Of a stretch of 38,521 nt of DNA, positions 5,926 through 14,600 are shown piece by piece. Source of the DNA: a virus. The DNA lies in IMG/VR virus record IMGVR_UViG_3300020445_000017, positions 1 to 38,521 of that record. The stretch is one strand, 5' to 3'. How positions within the stretch are numbered: position 1 is the stretch's first letter; each line of letters begins with the position of its first letter. The notes under the pieces were generated by a model. It did not search any database. It saw only the letters and a list, made by a program, of their open reading frames with translations, and had not been told where the DNA came from. Both the position numbers and the translations under genes were made by a program.

Positions 5926-7447
5926 AGTTTACCTTGCTTGATTTAATTTCTAATGTTTTGAATGCCTTAATAATAATTACAGCTCTGGAGCTAGTTCTTA
6001 TCTGCATTCTTTTCTCATCTACATATATATCTAAAGTAGATAATAAGTTTGAAGTATTAGTTTTACCTTCTACCCAACCACTTCTTTTAAGGTGATCAGT
6101 AAAATCTTTAGCTAAAAAATAAGTCAACTTTTTCTCTTCGTCTGTGTAGGCGACGTGATTTGAAATATCATCCAAGTTTTTCCCTGTCTGAATATTCCTT
6201 GTGAATTCAAATAGATGCTCCTTTAACTGATAACTAGAAGACATAGATTCTATTGCTTTTATTTCTCTTATGACACCAGGAGCAGAGAGAGGAGTAACGT
6301 TTTCAGATATCCATTTCTCCATCGTAGGCATCTTAGCTATTGCAATGTTAGCTTGTTTAAATACTTCTAGTTTAAATAATCTAGGTTCAAGAAGTTGTTC
6401 ACCTGTTAGTTTTATTCTCTTATCATCTACGTTTAAAAAATACTGTGGAGGATCAGAACATATTTTAGTTAAGTCTTTAAACTCTGGTAGTTGTATATCT
6501 GTTTCACCATAACCTACTCCAAACGGACACTTACTACATTTACGGGAATCACATACGGGTTGTAGTGGGGCCTCTTTACATTTGTACTTATAATCTTTTT
6601 TTGCTACAGACTTCTGCAAAGCAACAACCTCTTGAGATGGTAACGGAGGAACAATATATTTTGTATTATCTGCATCCATCATGTCTTGCCAGTTATCTGG
6701 ATTTGCTTTCTTTCTATAGACACCAATACTATATAAAGCATTGTTCCTAGAGCCCTGAGTAAACCCTTCCTTTGCTAATTTATTTAAACAAGGAGGACCA
6801 TCTGGAAATGCCTCCTCTTCTTTTGCTTTAGGTTTTATTTTTATAGATTCAATTTGTTCTTTTGTCTGTGCCCATTCATCATACATTGAATAGAAATCCT
6901 CTAAGGTAGCAGACTCACCACCCGATTTATGTGCATAACGAAGACTTGTATCTCCACCATGATAAGGAAGATTTAAAAAACTACCCTTGTCTCCCTGATC
7001 CATTAATAATTCTGTTTGTTTAGGAAAAACTTCTACTCCTCCATACCCAAGATCTTCTGCAATCTCTTTTAATTTAGACTGCATGAGTACAGCAGGTATA
7101 AATTCTTTGGCAAATAAAAATAGATGTGCGCCGCCTGACTTAGATCTAAAAGTTATTAAAGGGTATCCTCTGCCTTTTATCTCTCTCATAAGAGACTGGT
7201 GATTTAATGTGTCGTATACATCTACATCAATACAGCCCCACTTACACATATTCTCTTCATTAATAGGCACCACACCTAAGGAAGGTTCTTTGCCTTCTAA
7301 GTGTTCTGTCCACATCTTATCTGTAACAGGTTCACTAGGCATTCTACATGTAGCTTCTTGTTTCTCTCCTGCAGCCGCAGGAGCACCTATGGTCATTACT
7401 CCATGTACACTATTGTTACCTTCAAAAATTTCCTTAAACTTTTTCAC
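5906..7447 (-). CDS. Archaeo-eukaryotic-type primase (PrimPol-like)
   Basis: This 513-residue protein has an AEP-type active site: D-x-D in CIDVDVY (Asp74, Asp76), SKSGGAH with His108, EVFPKQ (139-144) and NLPY (159-162). This matches TOTE/PrimPol-like primases that synthesise short primers. A four-cysteine cluster with spacing C-x8-C-x4-C-x2-C (Cys290, 299, 304, 307) follows, then a C-terminal region of about 200 residues that looks helical or winged-helix. No helicase domain is fused; the two helicases nearby could fill that role. The start is GTG at 7447, making a GTGA overlap with the zinc-finger gene. It should prime the polymerase encoded downstream. Confidence 0.85.
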   Translation of the reverse strand: MKKFKEIFEGNNSVHGVMTIGAPAAAGEKQEATCRMPSEPVTDKMWTEHLEGKEPSLGVVPINEENMCKWGCIDVDVYDTLNHQSLMREIKGRGYPLITFRSKSGGAHLFLFAKEFIPAVLMQSKLKEIAEDLGYGGVEVFPKQTELLMDQGDKGSFLNLPYHGGDTSLRYAHKSGGESATLEDFYSMYDEWAQTKEQIESIKIKPKAKEEEAFPDGPPCLNKLAKEGFTQGSRNNALYSIGVYRKKANPDNWQDMMDADNTKYIVPPLPSQEVVALQKSVAKKDYKYKCKEAPLQPVCDSRKCSKCPFGVGYGETDIQLPEFKDLTKICSDPPQYFLNVDDKRIKLTGEQLLEPRLFKLEVFKQANIAIAKMPTMEKWISENVTPLSAPGVIREIKAIESMSSSYQLKEHLFEFTRNIQTGKNLDDISNHVAYTDEEKKLTYFLAKDFTDHLKRSGWVEGKTNTSNLLSTLDIYVDEKRMQIRTSSRAVIIIKAFKTLEIKSSKVNYDNSPF

Positions 7448-7593
7448 TTCTTCTTCTTTCTATATTTATCGTTAGTCTTACTATACCATCCGTTCGTACA
7501 ACGTCCAGAACAGAATCTTTTTTTCTTTTGATATTTAGTTATGTCAAACTCATTGCCGCAACCTTGACACGTTCTTTTAAAATCTTCTTCCAT
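7444..7593 (-). CDS. Small treble-clef zinc-finger protein (49 aa)
   Basis: A 49-residue basic protein is encoded from ATG 7593, with AAGGA four bases before it, to a TGA that overlaps the primase GTG start. It contains CQGCGNEF near residue 9 and RFCSGRC near residue 26, a C-x2-C ... C-x3-C treble-clef arrangement, followed by a lysine-rich tail. Such proteins bind DNA or RNA. It directly precedes and is coupled to the primase, so a helper role in priming or template binding is conceivable. The exact start, ribosome site and coupling make coding likely. Confidence 0.7.
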   Translation of the reverse strand: MEEDFKRTCQGCGNEFDITKYQKKKRFCSGRCTNGWYSKTNDKYRKKKK

Positions 7594-7618
7594 TTATCCT
7601 TCTTTCTTATATATTGGA

Positions 7619-7655
7619 GAGGCCTATCAACTGGGGGAGTTACTTGATAGGCCTC
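7619..7655 (-). promoter_or_regulatory. Perfect 12-bp intercistronic hairpin
   Basis: GAGGCCTATCAA (7619-7630) and its exact reverse complement (7644-7655) flank a 13-base loop. It lies 12 bases after the SSB-like gene and before the zinc-finger gene. No T-run follows on either strand, so it is not a standard intrinsic terminator. It could protect the upstream SSB message from 3' exonucleases or reduce read-through into the primase. Regulatory effect is inference. Confidence 0.6.
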
Positions 7656-7666
7656 AATTTCACAGT

Positions 7667-8446
7667 TTAGAATGGTACCTTATCGTCTAATTTTTCATCA
7701 GACTCTACTTTTTTTGGTTCCGTTCCACCGTGATTCACTTTAAGGTCTCCGACCGAAGAGTGAAACTCTTTGCAGTTCTCGTAAACAGACTTATCTGTTA
7801 CAGGACCTACCTTTTTAACACTCCAACCAAACCAAGTTCCCTTGTCATTTGATTGTTGAACAGTGCTAAGGTTATACACGTGACTAAAGATAGGTGGTGT
7901 AAATGAATTACCATCACTACCTTTTAAGCTTATGCTATCCATCATCGAGTTCCAGTTTCTACTAACTTTTAGCTGAGTAGATTTCATAGTTATCAATGCT
8001 TTGGATCCATCCTCTGCAATAACAAAATAAGAAGCAGTGTTCTCAAGATAATTACCATTAGGTAATCTATCTTTATTGCTTCCGTCTCTTGTTGCTTGTC
8101 TAAGAATGCCACTACTCGCAGGGTGAGTAGTAACCGGAGAGGATAGGCCTTCACCCCTATCCTGCCACTCAACATAATCCCTTTTGTAACCGCAAGGAAT
8201 TACATTAAGTCCCTTCTCACCATCATATGTCTGCTTAGTCACGGTATTAAATATCATACCGGGTTCAGCGCCTTCAACATATTTGGCGTCCCGTTTATTT
8301 ATCTCGGGTGATAGCTGGCCTAACACTCTTAGAAATGGCATCGCAAAATCTTCGCGATCCATTCCCTCAGTGCCTACCTGCTTGTCTTCTTCAAACATGC
8401 TCGTTAGAGCTACGTCTGTCTTAGCTTTTTTCGTTACTTCGTTCAT
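7667..8446 (-). CDS. ssb: Single-stranded DNA-binding protein (phage type)
   Basis: This 259-residue protein has a central beta-rich region (about residues 60-220) fitting an OB-type fold and an acidic C-terminus ending DEKLDDKVPF. The Asp-rich tail ending in Pro-Phe is the partner-docking tail of SSB proteins. The N-terminus EEDKQVGTEGMDREDFAMPF matches a common phage DNA-binding family. It probably coats single strands and recruits polymerase, primase and helicase. The start ATG 8446 has AGGAG eight bases before it. Strong ribosome site and downstream hairpin suggest high expression relative to the primase. Family membership is by eye; no fold search was possible. Confidence 0.7.
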   Translation of the reverse strand: MNEVTKKAKTDVALTSMFEEDKQVGTEGMDREDFAMPFLRVLGQLSPEINKRDAKYVEGAEPGMIFNTVTKQTYDGEKGLNVIPCGYKRDYVEWQDRGEGLSSPVTTHPASSGILRQATRDGSNKDRLPNGNYLENTASYFVIAEDGSKALITMKSTQLKVSRNWNSMMDSISLKGSDGNSFTPPIFSHVYNLSTVQQSNDKGTWFGWSVKKVGPVTDKSVYENCKEFHSSVGDLKVNHGGTEPKKVESDEKLDDKVPF

Positions 8447-8470
8447 GGTTCATTCTCCTTGTTTCATGAT

Positions 8471-9031
8471 TCATTTTTTCCGGCTGATTTTAGTTTTATC
8501 CTTAACAAATAAATGAAAAGAATCAGAGGGCATATCGAGGCCGGCCTCGATACGCTCCCTATAAAGTGCCTTTAAAGTCATAGGCTCAACCTTTGATTTT
8601 TGTTGAGGCTCATAACCATTAGACACTGCAAGGTCGAGCAATTGCTCAGCCTTGTTATCTTCGCCTTTACCAAACTGTACAGAAATCTCATTTTTAATAA
8701 GATCCCCCAGTCCGTTTTCTCGAAGCCATTTGTACGCTGACTCTATGTTATCTTTTTTAACAGTACAGCTGTAGGATTTACCAACCTCTACAGCGCTTCC
8801 GTCAGCTAATTTCAAAGACGATAACCCCTGCTCTGCGAGCATGGTAGGTATAATCTCTGATGCAATCTTATCCGCTTGTTCTTTTTGTTTCTTTAGCTCC
8901 TCTTCTTTAGCAGCTATATCATCTTCTAAAGCTTGGAGTTCTAAACAGTAGCCGGATAGTTGCTGAATATCTGTTTTCTCTATTACTTCCTGCTTGTCTT
9001 GTTCCATATCTTGTATTGTAAGTGTAGGCAT
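8471..9031 (-). CDS. Conserved phage protein with N-terminal coiled coil
   Basis: This 186-residue protein has a charged heptad-like stretch at about residues 30-60 (DDIAAKEEELKKQKEQADK). A conserved block follows: SSLKLADGSAVEV, then SAYKWLRENGLGDLIKNEISVQFG and GEDNKAEQLLDLA. I recognise this as a family that commonly sits beside the SSB and primase in podoviruses, but no function is established to my knowledge. It is coupled to the preceding gene by TAATG and has AAGGAGA before its start. An assembly or recombination helper role would fit the neighbourhood but is a guess. Confidence 0.75.
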   Translation of the reverse strand: MPTLTIQDMEQDKQEVIEKTDIQQLSGYCLELQALEDDIAAKEEELKKQKEQADKIASEIIPTMLAEQGLSSLKLADGSAVEVGKSYSCTVKKDNIESAYKWLRENGLGDLIKNEISVQFGKGEDNKAEQLLDLAVSNGYEPQQKSKVEPMTLKALYRERIEAGLDMPSDSFHLFVKDKTKISRKK

Positions 9032-9435
9032 TAGTCTGTCTCCTTGTCATATAAATTAAATGTTAATGGATAATATCTTCTTTCTTGTCTGTCCCACTTC
9101 AATAAATTAAATCTACCTTGTGTAATATCACTTACAATAGCAGTAGATAAACCAATAATAGCAGGATCACCTGTACAAAGTATGTAATCTTTTTCTTTAA
9201 AATCTCTTAAGTTTTTTCTCATCTTGTGGATAAAAGGTGCAGGACTAAATTGTAACTGTGAATTTTCCGGTAAACAAATAACTAAGTAACCAAAGTCAGA
9301 TGCAGCCAATATATTAATATTTTGGGGTGGGTGTTGTAGTACATACACAAACGTTTCATCAGGATTATACTTAATAAAGGTAAGGAACTCCGCCAATTGT
9401 TTAGGTCTGTACAATTCAAATAATTTATTTCTCAT
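9031..9435 (-). CDS. Conserved phage hypothetical protein, first leftward gene
   Basis: This 134-residue protein has a mixed alpha/beta pattern and a conserved-looking end, GDPAIIGLSTAIVSDITQGR followed by LLKWDRQERRYYPL. It resembles a family seen at the head of replication blocks in marine podoviruses, with unknown function. It is the first gene after the overlapping promoter pair, transcribed leftward from about 9454, so it should be among the earliest leftward products. The start ATG 9435 has only a weak AAAGAAAG element upstream. Confidence 0.65.
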   Translation of the reverse strand: MRNKLFELYRPKQLAEFLTFIKYNPDETFVYVLQHPPQNINILAASDFGYLVICLPENSQLQFSPAPFIHKMRKNLRDFKEKDYILCTGDPAIIGLSTAIVSDITQGRFNLLKWDRQERRYYPLTFNLYDKETD

Positions 9436-9452
9436 AATTCAACTTTCTTTTA

Positions 9453-9481
9453 TTGACATTTATATAATGAATGAATATATA
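9453..9481 (+). promoter_or_regulatory. Rightward promoter of helicase gene (overlaps leftward promoter)
   Basis: TTGACA at 9453-9458 and TATATA at 9476-9481 are 17 bases apart, very close to the sigma70 consensus. The start would be near 9488, leaving a short leader of about 22 bases to the helicase ATG at 9510. It occupies the same DNA as the leftward promoter. Confidence 0.75.
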
Positions 9482-9489
9482 TTTGTCAA
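9461..9489 (-). promoter_or_regulatory. Leftward promoter of replication genes (overlaps rightward promoter)
   Basis: Reading the minus strand, TTGACA at 9489-9484 and TATATA at 9466-9461 are 17 bases apart. Both boxes and spacer length are identical to those of the opposing promoter. The predicted start is near 9454, about 19 bases before the ATG at 9435. The two promoters face each other, each with its -10 beside the other's -35, so polymerase cannot bind both at once. Confidence 0.75.
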
Positions 9490-9509
9490 CTAAGAAAGTA
9501 AAATAAATT

Positions 9510-10955
9510 ATGATAAAAGATTACAGGTTTAAAACTAAGCCTTATGACCATCAAATCAAAGCCTTAGAGAAGTCTTGGGCCCAGAAAACATATGCTTTGT
9601 TTATGGAAATGGGTACAGGAAAATCAAAAGTTTTAGTTGACAACATTGCTATGTTATATGACAGAGGCGCGATCCGCGGTGCGCTAATCGTGGCTCCTAA
9701 GGGAGTGTACAAAAACTGGGATCAAATAGAGTTCCCTACACACATGCCCGAACACGTTGAATATACTAAGGTTTTGTGGGAAGCGAGTTTAACAAAGAAA
9801 AAACAGTACGAGCTTGATACTTTATTTGATGACAAAGGTGATCTTAAGATATTGATAATGAACGTAGAAGCATTTTCTACAGAGAAAGGACTGGACTTTG
9901 CACATTCTTTCCTTAACATATTCGTTGGAAGAGCTTTGATAGGAATTGATGAATCTACGACGATCAAGAATCCGACAGCAAAACGCACAAAAAATATTTT
10001 AAAAATAGGGAATCTAGCGAAGTATCGTAGAATTTTAACCGGCTCTCCAGTTACAAAGTCGCCCCTTGACTTATACAGCCAGTGTAAGTTCTTGGATCCT
10101 TTCCATCTAAACCAACAGTCTTACTACTCGTTTCGTACTAGGTATGCCAATATGATTGAAAGAAATTTCGGTGGACGTAGAGTACAATTAGTAGGTAGCT
10201 ATAGAAATCTCGGAGAACTGACCACGCTACTAGATAAATTTTCTTATCGTGTACTTAAAGAAGAATGCTTAGATCTTCCAGAGAAAGTATTCACTAAAAG
10301 ACATGTTCAATTAACAGCAGAGCAGAAGAAAGTTTATAATCAGTTAAGACAAACAGCTCTAGCTATGCTTGATGATAAGATGATGTCAACTATGAATGTG
10401 ATTACTCAGATGATGAGGCTCCATCAAGTTACTTGCGGTCATTTTAAAGCTGACGATGACTCAGTTACTTTATTAGATAACAACAGAGTTGATACTTTAT
10501 TAGACTTGCTTGAAGAAACTGATGGTAAAGTTATCATCTGGGCAAATTACAGGCAGGACATAAAAAATATAGTGGATACTCTGAAAAAAAGGCACGGAGA
10601 TGACTCCACAGTCGAATATCACGGTGGGGTGGACCCTACCCTCCGCCAGGAGAACATTGCTCTATTTCAAGAGAAAAACAGCCCTACGCGCTATTTCGTA
10701 GGAAACACCCAAACCGGAGGGTATGGAATTACCCTAACGGCAGCGAACACTGTAATTTATTATTCTAACAATTATGATCTAGAAAAAAGATTACAATCTG
10801 AGGACCGAGCACATCGTATCGGCCAGACTGGCAGTGTTACCTATGTTGACTTGATAGCAGAAGAGACTATAGATGAGAAAATAGTTAAAGCATTAAGGAA
10901 AAAAATAGATATCGCTAATGAAATTATGGGTGAAGAACTTAAAGATTGGATCTAA
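9510..10955 (+). CDS. SNF2-like superfamily 2 DNA helicase/translocase
   Basis: This 481-residue protein is the only gene on the plus strand. It has a Q-like motif YDHQIKALEK (12-21), Walker A MGTGKSK (34-40), a Walker B variant DEST (147-150), motif III TGSP (177-180) and a SNF2-type motif VI QSEDRAHRIGQ (429-439). It lacks chromatin-targeting domains and is short, like other phage SNF2-family enzymes. It probably translocates on duplex DNA with ATP and helps replication, recombination or displacement of host proteins. It is controlled by its own strong promoter, separate from the other replication genes. Its stop overlaps the endolysin stop on the other strand. Confidence 0.93.
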   Translation: MIKDYRFKTKPYDHQIKALEKSWAQKTYALFMEMGTGKSKVLVDNIAMLYDRGAIRGALIVAPKGVYKNWDQIEFPTHMPEHVEYTKVLWEASLTKKKQYELDTLFDDKGDLKILIMNVEAFSTEKGLDFAHSFLNIFVGRALIGIDESTTIKNPTAKRTKNILKIGNLAKYRRILTGSPVTKSPLDLYSQCKFLDPFHLNQQSYYSFRTRYANMIERNFGGRRVQLVGSYRNLGELTTLLDKFSYRVLKEECLDLPEKVFTKRHVQLTAEQKKVYNQLRQTALAMLDDKMMSTMNVITQMMRLHQVTCGHFKADDDSVTLLDNNRVDTLLDLLEETDGKVIIWANYRQDIKNIVDTLKKRHGDDSTVEYHGGVDPTLRQENIALFQEKNSPTRYFVGNTQTGGYGITLTAANTVIYYSNNYDLEKRLQSEDRAHRIGQTGSVTYVDLIAEETIDEKIVKALRKKIDIANEIMGEELKDWI

Positions 10956-11419
10956 AGAATTACCGGCTCGTATGCTGTTCGTCCTTCTATCTTCTTCGCT
11001 TGCAGTACTTGTTTGCGCCCTGTTTCTGGTCCTCTTTTCGCTGAGCAATGCACCCAACCAGAGTTGGGGTCAACACCATCATAGAACTCTAATATTAACT
11101 GATCAAAATCACAATTTTTACTAATCCAAGTTGCAAGTTCTTTATTATCAACTCCACCAATCTCGAAGTCTGCTGCCTCACCCTTGGCATGTTGTGACTT
11201 AGACGAAGAGCCGATAGCCTCGCACAACTCTGGGCTGCGATAGCCTGAGGATATCATGACCGGTTTACCAAAGTGCTCGCGCACTGGTTGTAGGACGGCC
11301 TCCGCTAGGTGAATAAGATTATTAATCTCCGCGGTCCCCGGTTCATTACTAATGTTCTTACGGATCGCTGTTTGAGATTTTGTTAGCTCTGCTAACGAAA
11401 AGTTATTTGATAGTTTCAT
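10952..11419 (-). CDS. Endolysin, M15 zinc peptidase (D-Ala-D-Ala carboxypeptidase-like)
   Basis: This 155-residue peptidase has the M15 zinc site: His77 and Asp84 in SQHAKGEAADFEI and His124 in GWVHCS, with Glu111 (LILEF) and the substrate-loop motif SSGYRS at 57-62. It should cut peptide cross-links of peptidoglycan at the end of infection. No signal peptide is present, so release would depend on a holin. A suitable small membrane protein is encoded immediately upstream. It is the last gene of the leftward virion-lysis block, and its stop overlaps that of the convergent helicase gene (10952-10955). Confidence 0.93.
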   Translation of the reverse strand: MKLSNNFSLAELTKSQTAIRKNISNEPGTAEINNLIHLAEAVLQPVREHFGKPVMISSGYRSPELCEAIGSSSKSQHAKGEAADFEIGGVDNKELATWISKNCDFDQLILEFYDGVDPNSGWVHCSAKRGPETGRKQVLQAKKIEGRTAYEPVIL

Positions 11420-11420
11420 A

Positions 11421-11651
11421 TTACATTCCCATTCTATTTAATAAAGCTTCTATAATTACTAGACCAACGGCCCCCACCGTAGTCAAAACAACCCAATAGA
11501 TCTTGTCTATCTTACCGCCCAAATCTTGAATCTGTTCCTTCATGTGCTTGAGGTGATTCTCCTTGACGTTGGTTATGTCTTTTTTAACACCTGTTATATG
11601 ACCATGCAACGCTATAATGTGTTCTCTTTGTGTCTTAGGTTGTATAGGCAT
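11421..11651 (-). CDS. Holin-like/XhlA-like small membrane protein
   Basis: This 76-residue protein has a hydrophilic helical, coiled-coil-like N-terminus (about residues 8-48) and one C-terminal membrane span at about residues 52-70 (YWVVLTTVGAVGLVIIEALL). This is the layout of XhlA-type lysis accessory proteins, and the gene lies directly before the endolysin gene with one base between them. It most likely helps the endolysin reach the wall, as a holin or as a holin partner. It starts in a TAATG overlap with the giant virion gene. Holin activity itself is inferred from context. Confidence 0.65.
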   Translation of the reverse strand: MPIQPKTQREHIIALHGHITGVKKDITNVKENHLKHMKEQIQDLGGKIDKIYWVVLTTVGAVGLVIIEALLNRMGM

Positions 11652-14600
11652 TATCCTACTCCAAATATTGAATCATTAGGACCAAATACTTGCTGGCCTG
11701 CCATGGCTGTTTGCTGTTGCTGCTGTACATTAGGTATCCCAGCAGTCATTGAGGCTGTTGTTGCTGGTGAATTCATAAGACCTTGGAAAGCAGGTGAGCC
11801 CATTACAGGAAGATCTCCTATGCCGCTTGTTTTAAATGGATTATTAACCTCTGGTAGTCTTAGACCGAGAGGCATGCCATCATAAAGTTTGATTAATCTT
11901 TCTATTAATCCTTTAGCTCTCCTATATGGATCAGCATCTCCTATAGCTATAGCATTTTCTCTAAAGGCTTTTTCAATATTTTCTGATGGTACAAAAGGTT
12001 TGAAAAAACCACGCTTAATAGAGTCTAGTTGAACATTAGAAACCCTGTCAGCAAACTGTAGATCTAAATCTTCTACACCAGTACCAAGAGTTAGTGCTGC
12101 CATGTAATCTCTGTGCATCTTTTCTTGTACTCTATATAAAGCTTCACTTGCTACTTTATATCTATCTACTATTTGTTCAGGAGTAACTGGTCCACCTCTA
12201 AGTAGAGGTGATGTAAATTCTCTACGTGCATTGTTAATACCTGTTCTAAAGTCTGCAATTTTAAATTTCATTGCTCTAAGAGGATCAACTTTAACAGCTC
12301 TCATCCCAGCAAAACCTAGTAATTCATCTCCCAATTCGAATGCTTGACCGTATTTATCATACTTACCTTTCATAATTATATCTACTGGCTCAATAGCTAA
12401 GTCCATTCTTTTGAAAGTTTCAATTGATCCAGGGAATTGAGTCTTAGCTGCATGCATTACAGCTTTATTCATTCTCTCTCCCCAAGGGGTCTCATCTGTC
12501 CATAATCTATTACCTTCTCTAGTACGACCACCTCTTAAAAATATGTCTGATATAGCTGTAGTCCAGATTGATTCACTAACGAATGGAGATAAAGTTTCTT
12601 TAGTACCTTCCCACATACCTTTCATAACTTCTCTTCCTATTTCTCCTTCATCCATCCCTCTTTGTATTCCTGTGTATAAAGCAGTGATTGGTCTAATCAT
12701 TGTGTCGTATGCATTAGCGTGAGAAAAATCTATATACTTAAGTTCACCCGTGTCTTTATCTTTTATTGGTACAAGCGTAGAGTTCTTAGACCAGTCAGGA
12801 ACAAATCTTCTAAGAGCTTTCATTTCATCTTCAGACACATCATAGATTGCTTTAGCAGCTTCAACTGTACCATAAGGAATAGCTACAACAGTAGTACCCA
12901 AACCAAACAATCTTTTATATCCTATGTTTCTAAGTGGATGAACTATACGTCCATCATCTAACGTATGAGCTAGATTAACTTCTTTCAAACCTCTTTGTAA
13001 AATATTAGCTGTAGTTCTCATAATCTCAGCAGGGAAAGATACAAAGTTTCCTAGAGGAAGTTTTCTTGTTGCTCTAATAAAGTCATTAACCATGTCATAG
13101 TTAGGTATTTGATTTCTAATTATATCAGCAGCTTCTTCGTCTAGTTCATCTATAGTTTTGTTAATACCATACTTTGAGTATGCTTTATTTAAACGTTGAC
13201 GCTCTAAAGCATAAGAAGTTATTTTCCAGAAGTCATCCTCAGCAGTGTACATGTCCTCTGTCCATTTTTTAGCTTTAGATAATGGTTGCATTAAACCGCG
13301 TAACGCTTTTCTAGAGTTAACTGTTTCACCGAAGTTAGTATCCTTAAGTAGTTTAGTTAGATCACCAAGACGAACGTTACTATTAACAACACCTAGTGAT
13401 AATAGTTTCCTGTATTCATCATTGGCCATTCTTGATCCAGGTATCTGTAAAGCTTTGAAAGCATCTTTCATAGCTGCAGCTATTTCATCTGGAGATTGTA
13501 AGAACAAACCATTAGAAGAAGCAAATGCTCCTGCAGATATAAAGTTTCTAACATGAGTAACTGGACTTAAAATTGTTTTAGCCATTTGTGAAGTAGCTTT
13601 AGGATATAAAACAAAACTATCATACAATTGTTGCAGTGTTGATTTATCTCTAGCTATCATAGAAGACTCTTCTATAGCTTCCGCTACTCCTTTTTCAGCG
13701 TACTTGCCATTTAAAGGATTAGTTATACCTGCTTCAATAGTTCTGCTTGGGTCTATGTCTATCTGTTTAATATTTTGACCAAACGCTTCTACTGCTTCTC
13801 TTTCTGTTTCCCTAAAGAATCCTCTCATAGTATTAGGTGTAACTCCTCCAGGATTTTCTGCTAAGAATTTAGCGCGTTCCGCGGTCATCAATTCGTCTGA
13901 CTTTAACAACTCATTAAAGAATTGATTACGTCTAGCAATTAGAGAAAGTCTGTTTGTTCCAGTTAGCATAGTTTGCATTGGATCGCTAACTTTACCAAAC
14001 AGTTCTCCAAAAGCTTTTTTGTCAGTATTAATTAAATCTTCAAGGGCAACTGTTCCTCTTCCTTCTATTTCGCTAAGGGTAGTTCTGTTTGCAAAAAAGT
14101 CAGGAGCATTGAAATATATACCTGATGTTTTTTCTCCAGAGGTAGCTAAGTCTCTTGGAAGTTTAGCTGTCTCTACTACTTGGTTCGCGTAGAACTCTGC
14201 TTGTTCTCTTGTAATAGGTTTCCCTGCATCCTCTGCTGAATCTTGAAATATTTTTATAACTTTATCTAAGGATTCTTGTGTTGGCTTATATCTCATTAAA
14301 GGTAGTAGAGATTTATTTTGGAATATTTCATAAGTGGAGCCTAAATAATCTTTGAACTTTTTAGCGAACAAAGGAGCAAACTCTTTTCTAACATCATCAT
14401 CCATAGTGGTACCAAGACGACTGAACATTCTTCCCCATCTTCCTCTTATAGATTCAAATGAATCAAACACTCCTTCGATGTCTTTTTGTTTAGCTCCTCT
14501 AGACTTCATAATTGAGGTTACTTCATCCATTAATGTTTTATCCATAGTTCCAAACTCAACTTTACCAATTCCATTCATAACTGACTCGCCAGATAATAAT

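Noticed and set aside
11526-11885. Plus-strand frame of 119 codons over the holin-like gene and end of the giant virion gene
   Set aside because: It overlaps two well-supported minus-strand genes, has an unusual Cys-rich run from reversed Gln/Ala codons, and lacks a ribosome site or promoter.
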